Positions 24,776 through 32,580 of a stretch of DNA of 64,000 nucleotides are shown here, in pieces. Positions within the stretch are counted from its first letter, which is position 1; each line of letters begins with the position of its first letter. The notes under the pieces were generated by a model. The model was not told the origin of the DNA. It saw only the letters and a list, made by a program, of their open reading frames with translations, and did not search any database. This stretch comes from Janthinobacterium rivuli (lineage in GTDB: Bacteria > Pseudomonadota > Gammaproteobacteria > Burkholderiales > Burkholderiaceae_D), in assembly GCF_009208735.1 (NCBI RefSeq), contig NZ_WFLJ01000008.1, forward strand, positions 124,001 through 188,000, in the 5' to 3' direction. The position numbers were made by a program, and so were the translations under genes.

Positions 24776-25822
24776 ATGCTCGACTTTACCAGTGCCCTGT
24801 ATCTGGGCATGCGCCATCCGGCGGCCTCGCTGGCGCCGTGGAGCAGCCTGACCCTGGGCCAGCCGGCCGCGCTGCAGGAGCCGCCCGGCGCGCTGGCGCT
24901 GGCAGCCAGCCTGGCGGCCCTGCAAGGTTGCGAAGCGGCTTGCGTGCTGCCGTCAACCTTGCACCTGTTCTGGGACCTGTTCGGCATGCTCGCTGCCGAG
25001 CGGCTGGTGATCCTCGTCGATGGCGGCAGCTATGCCATCGCGCGCTGGGGCGCAGAGCGGGCGCAGGCGCTGGGCTTGCCGCTGCGATTGTTTCCCAGCG
25101 GCGAGATGGCGGTGCTACGGCGCCTGGTCGCGGCCTGGGGCCGGCAGGGGCTGCGGCCATTGATCCTGGCCGACGGCTATGTACCGGGCAGCGAACAGGT
25201 CTTGCCGCTGGCTGGCTACGCGGCCCTGGCGCGGCAGGGAGGCGGTTATCTGTTGCTCGACGACACGCAGGTGCTGGGCGTGGCCGGTGCGCAAGGCGGC
25301 GGCTCTGCGCCGTTGCATGGCTTGTCGGGCGGCTGCGACAAGGCAGGCGGCCACCTCATCGTCGGCGCCTCGCTGGCCAAGGGATTCGGCGTGCCGCTGG
25401 CCGTGCTGGCCGGCAGCGGCGCCCTGTTGCGGCGCTTCGCGGCGCACAGTCAGACGCGCGTGCATGCCAGTCCGCCATCGGCGGCCGTGCTGGCGGCGGG
25501 GCGGCGCGCGCTGACGCTCAATGCGCAGCATGGCGACGCCCTGCGCGCCAGGCTGGCGCAGCGGGTGGCGCAATGGCGCTCGGGGATGGCGGCGGCCGGC
25601 ATCGCCTGCCGGGGTGGCAGCTTTCCCGTGCAGCGCCTGCCCGGGCGCGCCCATTTGCAGGCGGCCTTGCGTGCCGCGGGCGTACTGGCGCTGGCGCAAG
25701 CGGGCGATGGTGCCGGCGCACTGACTTTTCTGCTGCGGGCCGACCAGACGCCCCGGCAACTGGAGCAGGCGATGGACTTGCTTGAACATCACATCAGGAG
25801 GCGATATGAACGAAGCGTTTGA
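24776..25822 (+). CDS. Alpha-oxoamine-synthase-like PLP enzyme
   Basis: 348 residues. Fold-type I PLP features are visible: LLLDDTQVLGVAG (residues 159-171) stands where AOS enzymes have D-E-A-H-S-x-G, and HLIVGASLAKGFGVPLAVLAG supplies the Schiff-base Lys (K202). Length and layout resemble 8-amino-7-oxononanoate synthase and 2-amino-3-ketobutyrate ligase, but the usual His of DEAH is Gln and the protein is about 40 residues shorter. It may condense an amino acid with an acyl group, or it may have lost that activity. Its 3' end overlaps the next gene by 17 bases. Confidence 0.7.
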   Translation: MLDFTSALYLGMRHPAASLAPWSSLTLGQPAALQEPPGALALAASLAALQGCEAACVLPSTLHLFWDLFGMLAAERLVILVDGGSYAIARWGAERAQALGLPLRLFPSGEMAVLRRLVAAWGRQGLRPLILADGYVPGSEQVLPLAGYAALARQGGGYLLLDDTQVLGVAGAQGGGSAPLHGLSGGCDKAGGHLIVGASLAKGFGVPLAVLAGSGALLRRFAAHSQTRVHASPPSAAVLAAGRRALTLNAQHGDALRARLAQRVAQWRSGMAAAGIACRGGSFPVQRLPGRAHLQAALRAAGVLALAQAGDGAGALTFLLRADQTPRQLEQAMDLLEHHIRRRYERSV

Positions 25823-26630
25823 AATGCTGTCCTTTGCGGGGCAGCCAGCCGCCGCCGGCGAGCAGGAATGGCTGGGGGAATGGTCGCAGGAGTGGCAAGG
25901 GGAGGACGAGGCCGAATGGGAGGGCGAGCGCTGGCAAGCCGGTGGTGCGCGCGGCGGCATGCGTGGCGGCGGACTGCGCGCGCGGCCGCCCTTGCGCGGA
26001 CAGCGTCGTCCTGCGCCGCCGCGCTACCAAGGGCAGGGCCGCCGCCCGCCCCGCTTTCCTCCCCAGCCCTTGCCCTATCTGCCGCCGCGCTACCGGGGCT
26101 GGGGCGGCTACCCGGCCATCTATCCCACGATTTATCCGGCACCCTATCCCGTGTTCGACGACCAGCAGGGCCTGGACCCGGGGCAGGATCAGGGAGCCGA
26201 CCAGGGGCAGGACGACGACCAGCAGCAGGGCGAAATCCCGCCGACCCTGGCCGGCACCATGGGCCGGGTGCCGGAAGCGGCCGCCTTGACCTACCAGGCG
26301 CTGGGGACGCTGGCCAATGCGCTGCGCGATCCGAATGGCCGCGGCCCGGGCCTGTATGTGATCGAGTTCGATGCGGGCGGACGGCGCCGCGCCTACAGCG
26401 GGCAGACGGACGACCTGCACCGGCGCCTGCTGCAGCACCGCCTGTGCGGCCAGATGATGGGCGTCGACGTGAGCGGGCATCAGGTGTACGTGGCGCACCT
26501 GTCATCGGCGGCCCAGCGGCGGCGCATTGAGCAGCGCATCCACGACGACATGTTCGCCAACCAGCGCGGCGTGCTGACCAACCAGCGGCGCGAGCTGGAA
26601 CTGGCCGTGCTCGGTGAAATGTGGGCCTGA
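25806..26630 (+). CDS. GIY-YIG domain protein with acidic Trp/Glu leader and Pro-rich linker
   Basis: 274 residues. CAGGAGG six bases before 25806 decides this start over one at 25782. Residues 16-43 are an acidic Trp-rich leader (EQEWLGEWSQEWQGEDEAEW); 45-117 are Arg/Gly/Pro/Tyr-rich; 118-143 are Asp/Gln-rich. The C-terminal 95 residues form a GIY-YIG domain: GLYVIEF (182-188), AYSGQTDDLHRRL (196-208), catalytic-type Glu242 in RRRIEQRI, and Asn259 in LTNQ. All expected active-site positions are present, so nuclease activity is plausible. The leader resembles those of B and C and may be a shared targeting tag. Confidence 0.75.
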   Translation: MNEAFEMLSFAGQPAAAGEQEWLGEWSQEWQGEDEAEWEGERWQAGGARGGMRGGGLRARPPLRGQRRPAPPRYQGQGRRPPRFPPQPLPYLPPRYRGWGGYPAIYPTIYPAPYPVFDDQQGLDPGQDQGADQGQDDDQQQGEIPPTLAGTMGRVPEAAALTYQALGTLANALRDPNGRGPGLYVIEFDAGGRRRAYSGQTDDLHRRLLQHRLCGQMMGVDVSGHQVYVAHLSSAAQRRRIEQRIHDDMFANQRGVLTNQRRELELAVLGEMWA

Positions 26631-26664
26631 CGATAGCAGCTGGTTGACTGGGAAGGAGAACATC

Positions 26665-27315
26665 ATGCACCAACTCGAATGCGAATGCGCGCAATGCCGG
26701 CAACGGGCCGGCGCCGCGTTTGAAGTGCTGGAATTCGGCCAGGACTGGCCCGGCAAGGGCCGCACACCGGCCGTCTTCAGCGAAGAGGAGGAATTGCAAC
26801 TGGCCATGGAACTGCTGGAAGTGGCCAGCGAGGAGGAACTGGAGCAGTTTCTCGGCAATGTCTTCAAAAGCGTGTGGAAGGGCGTCAAGAAGGTGGGCTC
26901 GACGATTGCCAAGGTGGCCAAGCCCTTGGGCGGCGCCTTGAAGGCGATGGCCAAGACGGCCTTGCCCTTTGTCGGCGGCGCGCTGGGCTCGATGATTCCG
27001 ATACCGGGCGTGGGCACGGCGCTGGGCTCGGCCCTGGGGCGCGCCGCCAGCAGTGCGCTGGAACTGGAGCTGGAAGCCGAGGCGCCTGCCGACCGCGAAC
27101 TGGAACTGGCGCGCCGCTTCGTGCGCATCGCGGGGCAGGCGGCGCGCCTGGCGGCCGACGGCGACGGCAGCGCGCGCGCCGTGGAAAGCGCGTTGACGCG
27201 GGCCTTGCACCAGCAGCTGCCGCATTTTCGTTCGGCCGCGCCGCAGAGCGAGGATGAGAGCGGGCGCTGGCGCCGGCGCGGCAACCGCATCGTCGTCATG
27301 GGCGACTGGCAATAG
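26665..27315 (+). CDS. Cluster protein C: paralog of B with Cys-rich N-terminus
   Basis: 216 residues from the ATG at 26665 with GGAAGGAG upstream. It begins MHQLECECAQCRQ, with three Cys in a C-x-C-x2-C arrangement that B lacks. Then come LEFGQDWPG (compare EFGQGEW in B), the helix FSEEEELQLAMELL with ELEQFLGN (38-64), a Lys/Gly/Ala/Val-rich core (VWKGVKKVGSTIAKVAKPLG, GGALGSMIPIPGVGTALG) and the tail GRWRRRGNRIVVMGDWQ. The Cys triad could bind metal or anchor a cofactor. Unknown family; clearly homologous to B and more distantly to A. Confidence 0.7.
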   Translation: MHQLECECAQCRQRAGAAFEVLEFGQDWPGKGRTPAVFSEEEELQLAMELLEVASEEELEQFLGNVFKSVWKGVKKVGSTIAKVAKPLGGALKAMAKTALPFVGGALGSMIPIPGVGTALGSALGRAASSALELELEAEAPADRELELARRFVRIAGQAARLAADGDGSARAVESALTRALHQQLPHFRSAAPQSEDESGRWRRRGNRIVVMGDWQ

Positions 27316-27324
27316 CGTGACGGG

Positions 27325-28051
27325 ATGATCATCGATAGCCATTGCCATGCGGGACCTGGCGACGGCCTGAGCGGGCCGTGGGACAGCGATGCGCCGCTGC
27401 AGGCCTATCTGCGGCGTGCGCAGGCGGCCGGCATCGCCCGCAGCGTGCTGTTCGCCACCTTTCACTCCGATTACGCGATCGCCAACCATGGCGTGGCGCG
27501 CCTGGTCGCGTCCGAGCCGCAGCGTTTTTATGGCTTTGCCTTCGTGCATGCGCGGCGCGACCGGGGCCGCATCATGGACCTGGTGCGCACGGCCGTCGAA
27601 CGCTACGGCTTTGTCGGCATCAAGGCGCACCGGTTTGACGCGCGCATCAGCGGCGAAGTGTGCGACGCGGCCCGCTTCTTCGGCTTGCCCGTGCTGTACG
27701 ACCCGGCCGGCGAGGTGGCGGTGGCCGAACTGCTGGCGCAGCAGTATCCCGACGTCGCTCATCCTGCCTCACCTGGGCAGCTTCAGCGATGACTGGGCGG
27801 CACAGCTGGCGCTGATCGACCATCTGGCGCGCCACCGTAACATCCATACGGACAGTTCCGGCGTGCGCCGCTTCGACTTGCTGCTGCAGGCCGTGCGCCG
27901 CGCGGGACCGCACAAGGTCCTGTTCGGTTCGGATGGCCCCTGGCTGCATCCGGGGCTGGAGTTGCACAAGATCGAGCTCCTGGGCTTGCCGCCACTGGAC
28001 GCGGCGTTGATCACGGGCGGCAATTTTTTGCGGCTGGCGCGGCTGGCGTGA
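27325..28051 (+). pseudogene. TIM-barrel amidohydrolase with an internal frameshift
   Basis: The first frame (27325-27792) starts MIIDSHCHAGPGDG, with the HxH metal motif at residues 6-8, and runs through GIKAHRFDARISG and PVLYDPAGEVAVAELLAQQ. Near 27755 the homologous reading continues in the next frame: LILPHLGSFSDDWAAQLALI, NIHTDSSGVRRFD and VLFGSDGPWLHPG, which supply the remaining amidohydrolase_2 metal and catalytic residues. At the junction GACGTCGCTCATC reads correctly if two bases (GC) are restored, so a GC dinucleotide loss is likely. It may be a true pseudogene, a sequencing error, or recoded. The stop is 6 bases from the convergent activator stop. Confidence 0.7.
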
Positions 28052-28057
28052 GGTGGC

Positions 28058-29434
28058 TTACAGCGCGGCCGGCGTGGTGCTCGCCCCCGTCTGCGCCGAA
28101 CAGGCAGCCGCCTTGCGGCGTATCTGCAGGGCGCGGTCGGTCACGCCCAGGCGGGCGGCGGCGCGCTGGTTGTTGCCATGCTCCTCCGCCAGCACCAGGC
28201 GGATGGCCATGTCGGTGGCGCAGCGCGTGATGTGCGACAGCTTGCAGCCCTGCGCCAGGGCGCGCCGCACGGCCGCCTCGAAATGCCGGTCGGGCCAGTG
28301 CGGCGCCTGCAGCCGTTCATCGGGGGGCAGGGCGCCGATGGTGATGGGGCCGGGGCCGCAATGGCGGTGCCAGAGGCGCGTGACGGTCTGGCGCAACTCG
28401 CGCACATTGCCCGGATAGTCGCGCAGCAGCAGGTATTCGCGCACGGCGGCGTCCAGCGGGGGCGGCGGCTGCTGGGCCAGCTCGGCGAGGAAATGCCGGG
28501 CCAGCGGCAGGATGTCGTCCTGGCGCTCGCGCAGGGGCGGGGTTTGGCAACGCCAGCCGGCGATGCGGTAATACAGGTCGGCGCGAAAGGCGCCGCGCGC
28601 CACCTCGTCTTCCAGCTCGCGGTTGGTGGCGCAGACGAGGCGAAACTGCGTCGGCTGCCAGGTATTGCCGCCCACGCGCTTGTATTTGCGTTCCTGTATG
28701 GCGCGCAGCAACTGCGCCTGCAGCGGCAGCGGCAATTCGCCCACCTCATCGAGAAACAGCACGCCGCCATCGGCCAGGGCGAAAGCGCCGTCGCGCGCGG
28801 CCGCCGCACCCGTAAACGCGCCCCGTTCATGGCCGAACAGTTCGCTGCCGGCCAGGTCTGGCGACAGGGTGGTGCAGTCGAGGATGGTGAAGTCGCCGCC
28901 GCAGTTGCCCAGTCGGTGGACCAGTTGCGCCAGTAAATCTTTGCCCGTGCCCGTCTCGCCCGTGATCAGTATCGACGCCTGGCTGAAGGTGGCCATTTCC
29001 ACCACCTGGTGCAGCAAGGCGCTCCAGGCTGCGCTGTCGCCCACCAGTTGCTGGCGCACGGTGCCCGACGCCAGCAACTGCGCCACGGCCTGCCAGCGCT
29101 GCAGGCGCGCCAGCACCTGGCCCGCATCGACGGCGCCTTTCGGCCACAGCAGCACATCGAGCGCGCCAGCGGCCATCAGGGCCCGCTGTTGCGCGCAGCT
29201 GGGGGGCTGCCCGCAGGCGGCAATGGCCAGCACGCGGGCATGGCGGCACAGCGCCGGCAGCGCTTGCAGCAGCGCCCCATCGGCCTCGGCAAACAGCACG
29301 ATGCCCGCGCCATCGTCGTCGCCATCATGCCGCCGGGCCACAGTTACCTGAGCCTGCTTCAAGGCCGTCATCAGCAAGGCGCCACTGCCAGCCGCCGCCT
29401 GCTGCACGATTTCCAGCCACACCTTGAGCGCCAT
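28058..29434 (-). CDS. Sigma-54-dependent transcriptional activator (Fis family)
   Basis: 458 residues. The first 125 residues form a receiver-like fold (GALDVLLWPKG near 90-100) without the phospho-acceptor pocket, so probably a pseudo-receiver or other sensor. The AAA+ domain is complete: Walker A GETGTGKDLL (159-168), the sigma-54 contact loop GAFTGA (205-210), Walker B GGVLFLDE (223-230) and the sensor/arginine region after PPLRERQDDILPL. The C-terminus has a Fis-type helix-turn-helix (NNQRAAARLGVTDRALQIRR). It is convergent to the eight-gene cluster and is the likely activator of its sigma-54 promoter, about 8.2 kb upstream of this gene's end. Confidence 0.9.
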   Translation of the reverse strand: MALKVWLEIVQQAAAGSGALLMTALKQAQVTVARRHDGDDDGAGIVLFAEADGALLQALPALCRHARVLAIAACGQPPSCAQQRALMAAGALDVLLWPKGAVDAGQVLARLQRWQAVAQLLASGTVRQQLVGDSAAWSALLHQVVEMATFSQASILITGETGTGKDLLAQLVHRLGNCGGDFTILDCTTLSPDLAGSELFGHERGAFTGAAAARDGAFALADGGVLFLDEVGELPLPLQAQLLRAIQERKYKRVGGNTWQPTQFRLVCATNRELEDEVARGAFRADLYYRIAGWRCQTPPLRERQDDILPLARHFLAELAQQPPPPLDAAVREYLLLRDYPGNVRELRQTVTRLWHRHCGPGPITIGALPPDERLQAPHWPDRHFEAAVRRALAQGCKLSHITRCATDMAIRLVLAEEHGNNQRAAARLGVTDRALQIRRKAAACSAQTGASTTPAAL

Positions 29435-29438
29435 ATAC

Positions 29439-29464
29439 GGGCCATCCCAGTACGCGAGTGGCCC
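29439..29464. promoter_or_regulatory. Inverted repeat just upstream of the activator start
   Basis: GGGCCA-N14-TGGCCC lies 5 bases before the activator ATG, within its leader or promoter. It could be an autoregulatory operator or an RNA hairpin covering the start. No copy of the same repeat is seen in the 19.5-19.8 kb control region. Confidence 0.35.
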
Positions 29465-29527
29465 ATCTTAGAAGCCCGATACCCGAGCCGTTTGATCTGG
29501 CGCAAGCGTGCGCGGTGGCTAACAATG

Positions 29528-29558
29528 AAAAACGCCACCTGATCTGCATCAGATGGCG
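29528..29558 (-). terminator. Intrinsic terminator of the decarboxylase gene
   Basis: Read on the minus strand: an 11-bp stem CGCCATCTGAT / ATCAGGTGGCG (one G-U pair) with a GCAG loop, followed by TTTTT, 34 bases behind the decarboxylase stop. Confidence 0.8.
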
Positions 29559-29591
29559 CTATTTAATGAAGTTCAACGAACGTCGACGTTT

Positions 29592-31856
29592 TTAGACGTT
29601 CTCATCCAATTTGACGCAATCTACAAAATAGCCGCGCTTGCCATCGACCTCGCGTTTCACGAGGCCATGCACATCCGTCTCGAAGCCGGGGAAGCGCTCG
29701 TTGAAGTCGCGCGCGAAGCGCAGGTAGTCGACGATGGTCTTGTTGAAGCGCTCGCCCGGGATCAGGAGCGGAATGCCCGGTGGATACGGCGTCAGCAGGA
29801 TGGACGTGATGCGGCCTTCCAGCTCGTCGATGGCCACGCGCTCGATTTCGCGGTGCGCCATCTTGGCGAACGCGTCCGACGGTTTCATGGCCGGGATCAT
29901 GTCCGACAGATACATTTCCGTCGTCAGACGGGCCACGTCGTAGGCCTTGTAGAAATCGTGGATTTGCTGGCACAGGTCGCGCAAGCCCATTTTTTCGTAG
30001 CGTGGGTTGGCCGCCGCGAATTCCGGCAGGATGCGCCACATCGGCTGGTTCTTGTCGTAGTCGTCCTTGAACTGTTGCAACGCGGTCAGCAAGGTATTCC
30101 AGCGGCCCTTGGTGATGCCGATGGTAAACATGATGAAGAACGAGTACAGGCCGCATTTTTCAATGATGACGCCGTGCTCGGCCAGGTATTTGGTGACGAT
30201 GGACGCGGGGATGCCCGTGTCGCCGAACTGGCCGTCCAGCGACAGGCCCGGGTTGACGATGGTCGCCTTGATCGGGTCGAGCATGTTGAAGCCGGGAGCC
30301 AGGTCGCCGAAGCCGTGCCAGTCATCCTCGGCGCGTATCATCCAGTCTTCCTGCTGGCCCATGCCTTCGTCGTTGAAGCTGGACGGACCCCACACCTGGA
30401 ACCACCAGTCCTGGCCCCATTCCTGGTCGATCTTCTTCATGGCGCGGCGGAAATCGAGCGCTTCCATGATCGACTCTTCCACCAGGGCCGTGCCGCCCGG
30501 CGCTTCCATCATGGCCGCGGCCACGTCGCACGAGGCGATGATGGAATATTGCGGCGAGGTCGAGGTGTGCATCAGGTAAGCCTCGTTGAAGGCGTCCTGG
30601 TCCAGCTTGACCGTGTCCGATTCGCGCACGAGGATTTGCGAGGCCTGCGACAGGCCGGCCAGCAATTTGTGCGTGGACTGGGTCGAGAAGATCATCGATT
30701 CCTTGGCGCGCGGACGGTCCTTGCCGATGGCGTGCATATTCTTGTAGAAATCGTGGAAGGTGGCGTGCGGCAGCCATGCTTCATCGAAGTGCAGGGTGTC
30801 GATCTTGCCGTCCAGCATTTCGCGCAGGGTTTCCACGTTGTAGATCACGCCATCGTAGGTCGATTGCGTGATGGTCAGGATGCGCGGCTTCTTGTTCTTC
30901 GCTTCGCGCGCGAACGGATTCGCCTCGATCTTGCGGGCAATGCTTTCTGGCGTGAATTCATGCAGCGGGATGGGGCCGATGATGCCCAGGTGATTGCGCG
31001 TCGGCATCAGGAATACGGGAATGGCGCCGCACATGATGATCGAATGCAAGATCGACTTGTGGCAGTTGCGGTCGACGACGACGATGTCGCCCGGCGCCAC
31101 GGTCGAGTGCCACACCATCTTGTTCGACGTCGACGTGCCGTTGGTAACGAAATAGCAATGGTCGGCATTGAAGATGCGCGCCGCATTGCGTTCGGACGCG
31201 GCGACAGGACCGGTATGGTCGAGCAGCTGGCCCAGTTCCTCGACGGCGTTGCAGACGTCGGCGCGCAGCATGTTTTCACCGAAGAACTGGTGGAACATCT
31301 GGCCGATCGGCGACTTCAGGAAGGCCACGCCGCCCGAGTGGCCGGGGCAGTGCCACGAGTAGGAACCGTCGTTGGCGTAGTGCACCAGCGCGCGGAAGAA
31401 CGGCGGCGACAGGCCGTCCAGGTAGGATTTCGCTTCGCGGATGATGTGGCGCGCGACGAATTCCGGCGTATCTTCGAACATGTGGATGAAACCATGCAGT
31501 TCGCGCAGGATGTCGTTGGGGATGTGGCGCGAGGTGCGCGTTTCGCCATACAGGTAAATAGGAATGTCGGCGTTCTTGTAGCGGATTTCCTCGACGAAGG
31601 CGCGCAGCGATTTCAAGGCATGATCGGTTTCCTCGATGGAACCGCCGCCGAATTCTTCATCGTCGATCGACAGCACGAAGGCCGACGCGCGCGATTGTTG
31701 CTGGGCAAATTGCGACAAATCGCCGTAGCTGGTCACGCCCAGCACTTCCATGCCTTCTTTTTCCATTGCGGCGGCAAGGGCGCGAATACCCAGGCCGGAC
31801 GTATTTTCAGAACGGAAATCCTCGTCAATGATGACGATGGGGAAACGAAATTTCAT
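29592..31856 (-). CDS. Inducible Orn/Lys/Arg decarboxylase (large, PLP-dependent)
   Basis: 754 residues from the ATG at 31856, which has GGAG at proper distance; an upstream ATG at 31868 overlaps that site. The N-terminal wing domain is CheY-like (FPIVIIDEDFRSENTSGLG). The PLP core shows DRNCHKSILHSIIM, LHFDEAWLPHATFHDFY and the Schiff-base Lys in STQSTHKLLAGLSQAS; the C-terminal domain has PYPPGIPLLIPGERF. Length is close to AdiA-type arginine decarboxylases, but arginine, lysine and ornithine enzymes are hard to separate by eye. Such enzymes consume protons at low pH and yield polyamines. A terminator-like hairpin sits directly before the ribosome site. Confidence 0.88.
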   Translation of the reverse strand: MKFRFPIVIIDEDFRSENTSGLGIRALAAAMEKEGMEVLGVTSYGDLSQFAQQQSRASAFVLSIDDEEFGGGSIEETDHALKSLRAFVEEIRYKNADIPIYLYGETRTSRHIPNDILRELHGFIHMFEDTPEFVARHIIREAKSYLDGLSPPFFRALVHYANDGSYSWHCPGHSGGVAFLKSPIGQMFHQFFGENMLRADVCNAVEELGQLLDHTGPVAASERNAARIFNADHCYFVTNGTSTSNKMVWHSTVAPGDIVVVDRNCHKSILHSIIMCGAIPVFLMPTRNHLGIIGPIPLHEFTPESIARKIEANPFAREAKNKKPRILTITQSTYDGVIYNVETLREMLDGKIDTLHFDEAWLPHATFHDFYKNMHAIGKDRPRAKESMIFSTQSTHKLLAGLSQASQILVRESDTVKLDQDAFNEAYLMHTSTSPQYSIIASCDVAAAMMEAPGGTALVEESIMEALDFRRAMKKIDQEWGQDWWFQVWGPSSFNDEGMGQQEDWMIRAEDDWHGFGDLAPGFNMLDPIKATIVNPGLSLDGQFGDTGIPASIVTKYLAEHGVIIEKCGLYSFFIMFTIGITKGRWNTLLTALQQFKDDYDKNQPMWRILPEFAAANPRYEKMGLRDLCQQIHDFYKAYDVARLTTEMYLSDMIPAMKPSDAFAKMAHREIERVAIDELEGRITSILLTPYPPGIPLLIPGERFNKTIVDYLRFARDFNERFPGFETDVHGLVKREVDGKRGYFVDCVKLDENV

Positions 31857-31866
31857 GCATGTCTCC

Positions 31867-31904
31867 AAAAAAGCAAGCCGCCCCTGACAAATGTGAAGGG
31901 GCGG
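31867..31904 (-). promoter_or_regulatory. Attenuator-like hairpin in front of the decarboxylase gene
   Basis: On the minus strand: stem CCGCCCCT / AGGGGCGG with an 11-base loop, then GCTTGC and TTTTTT, directly followed by the GGAG ribosome site and the ATG at 31856. The T tract is six bases off the stem, so it may act as an attenuator or as a structure gating translation rather than a full terminator. Confidence 0.5.
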
Positions 31905-31949
31905 ACTAGGGCGCGACGGTCAGGCGGTAGGACAACCCGGCAGCCGCAG

Positions 31950-31993
31950 AAAAAAAATAAGAACGGGATTCTCGCAGAAATGCGGCGTCTGCG
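31950..31993 (-). terminator. Possible terminator behind folA
   Basis: On the minus strand a CGCAGA / TCTGCG hairpin is followed by a short GAATCCCGTTC element and a run of eight T. It lies about 100 bases beyond folA, so it could end the folA transcript before the decarboxylase promoter. Confidence 0.35.
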
Positions 31994-32094
31994 GGAAAAA
32001 AATATCGCACCACGGCGTCGCCAGCTTGCGCTAGCGTGACGCAACGGTGTGACAGGGGTATTACAGCAACATTCTGGCTATCAATATAACCTTA

Positions 32095-32580
32095 TCAGGC
32101 TTTGCGTTGCAGCGTGACAAAGGCGTAAGGCAGGCCGGATTTCTCCGACACATGCGCTTCGCGCGCGGTTTCTTGCCACACGGCATGGTCCACGGCGGGG
32201 AAAAACGCGTCGCAGCCGAACGTCTGGCCGATTTCCGTGACGATCAAACGCTGCGCCAGGGCCAGCGATTGCCGGTAGATGTCGGCGCCGCCGATGACAT
32301 AGCCTTCGGCGCCGCCCAGCAGGGCGATGGCCGCTTCCAGCGATGGCGCCGCTTCCACGCCCTCATGGCGCCAGTCCGGATTGCGCGTGATGACGATGTT
32401 GCGGCGGTTCGGCAGCGCACGGCCGATGGAATCGAAGGTCTTGCGGCCCATCAGGATGGGGTGGCCCGTCGTCAGGCGCTTGAAATGCGCCAGGTCTTCC
32501 GGCAGTTTCCACGGCAGCGTGTTGTCGATGCCGATGCCGCCTTGCTGGTCGGTGGCGACGATGATGGTCAGTAAGCTCAT
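32095..32580 (-). CDS. folA: Dihydrofolate reductase
   Basis: 161 residues, standard for bacterial DHFR. Visible signatures: IVATDQQGGIGIDNTLPWKLPED at the N-terminus (with the catalytic Asp replaced in position by the D/E of the LPED helix as usual for the family), the NADPH-binding ILMGRKTFDSIGRALPNR and VIGGADIYRQSL. It reduces dihydrofolate, which thymidylate synthase (encoded 8 kb away) generates. The start overlaps the stop of the upstream alpha/beta hydrolase gene by four bases (ATGA), so the two are co-translated. Confidence 0.96.
   Translation of the reverse strand: MSLLTIIVATDQQGGIGIDNTLPWKLPEDLAHFKRLTTGHPILMGRKTFDSIGRALPNRRNIVITRNPDWRHEGVEAAPSLEAAIALLGGAEGYVIGGADIYRQSLALAQRLIVTEIGQTFGCDAFFPAVDHAVWQETAREAHVSEKSGLPYAFVTLQRKA

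Noticed and set aside
29553..32039. An 828-codon plus-strand frame opposite the decarboxylase gene
   Set aside because: No domain or ribosome site, and the composition is that of an antisense shadow of a clear PLP enzyme.
31853..32044. 63-codon Arg-rich frame in the leader of the decarboxylase gene, tempting as an arginine-sensing leader peptide
   Set aside because: Only a TTG start without ribosome site, and Arg codons are expected in any GC-rich frame; the hairpin alone is reported.
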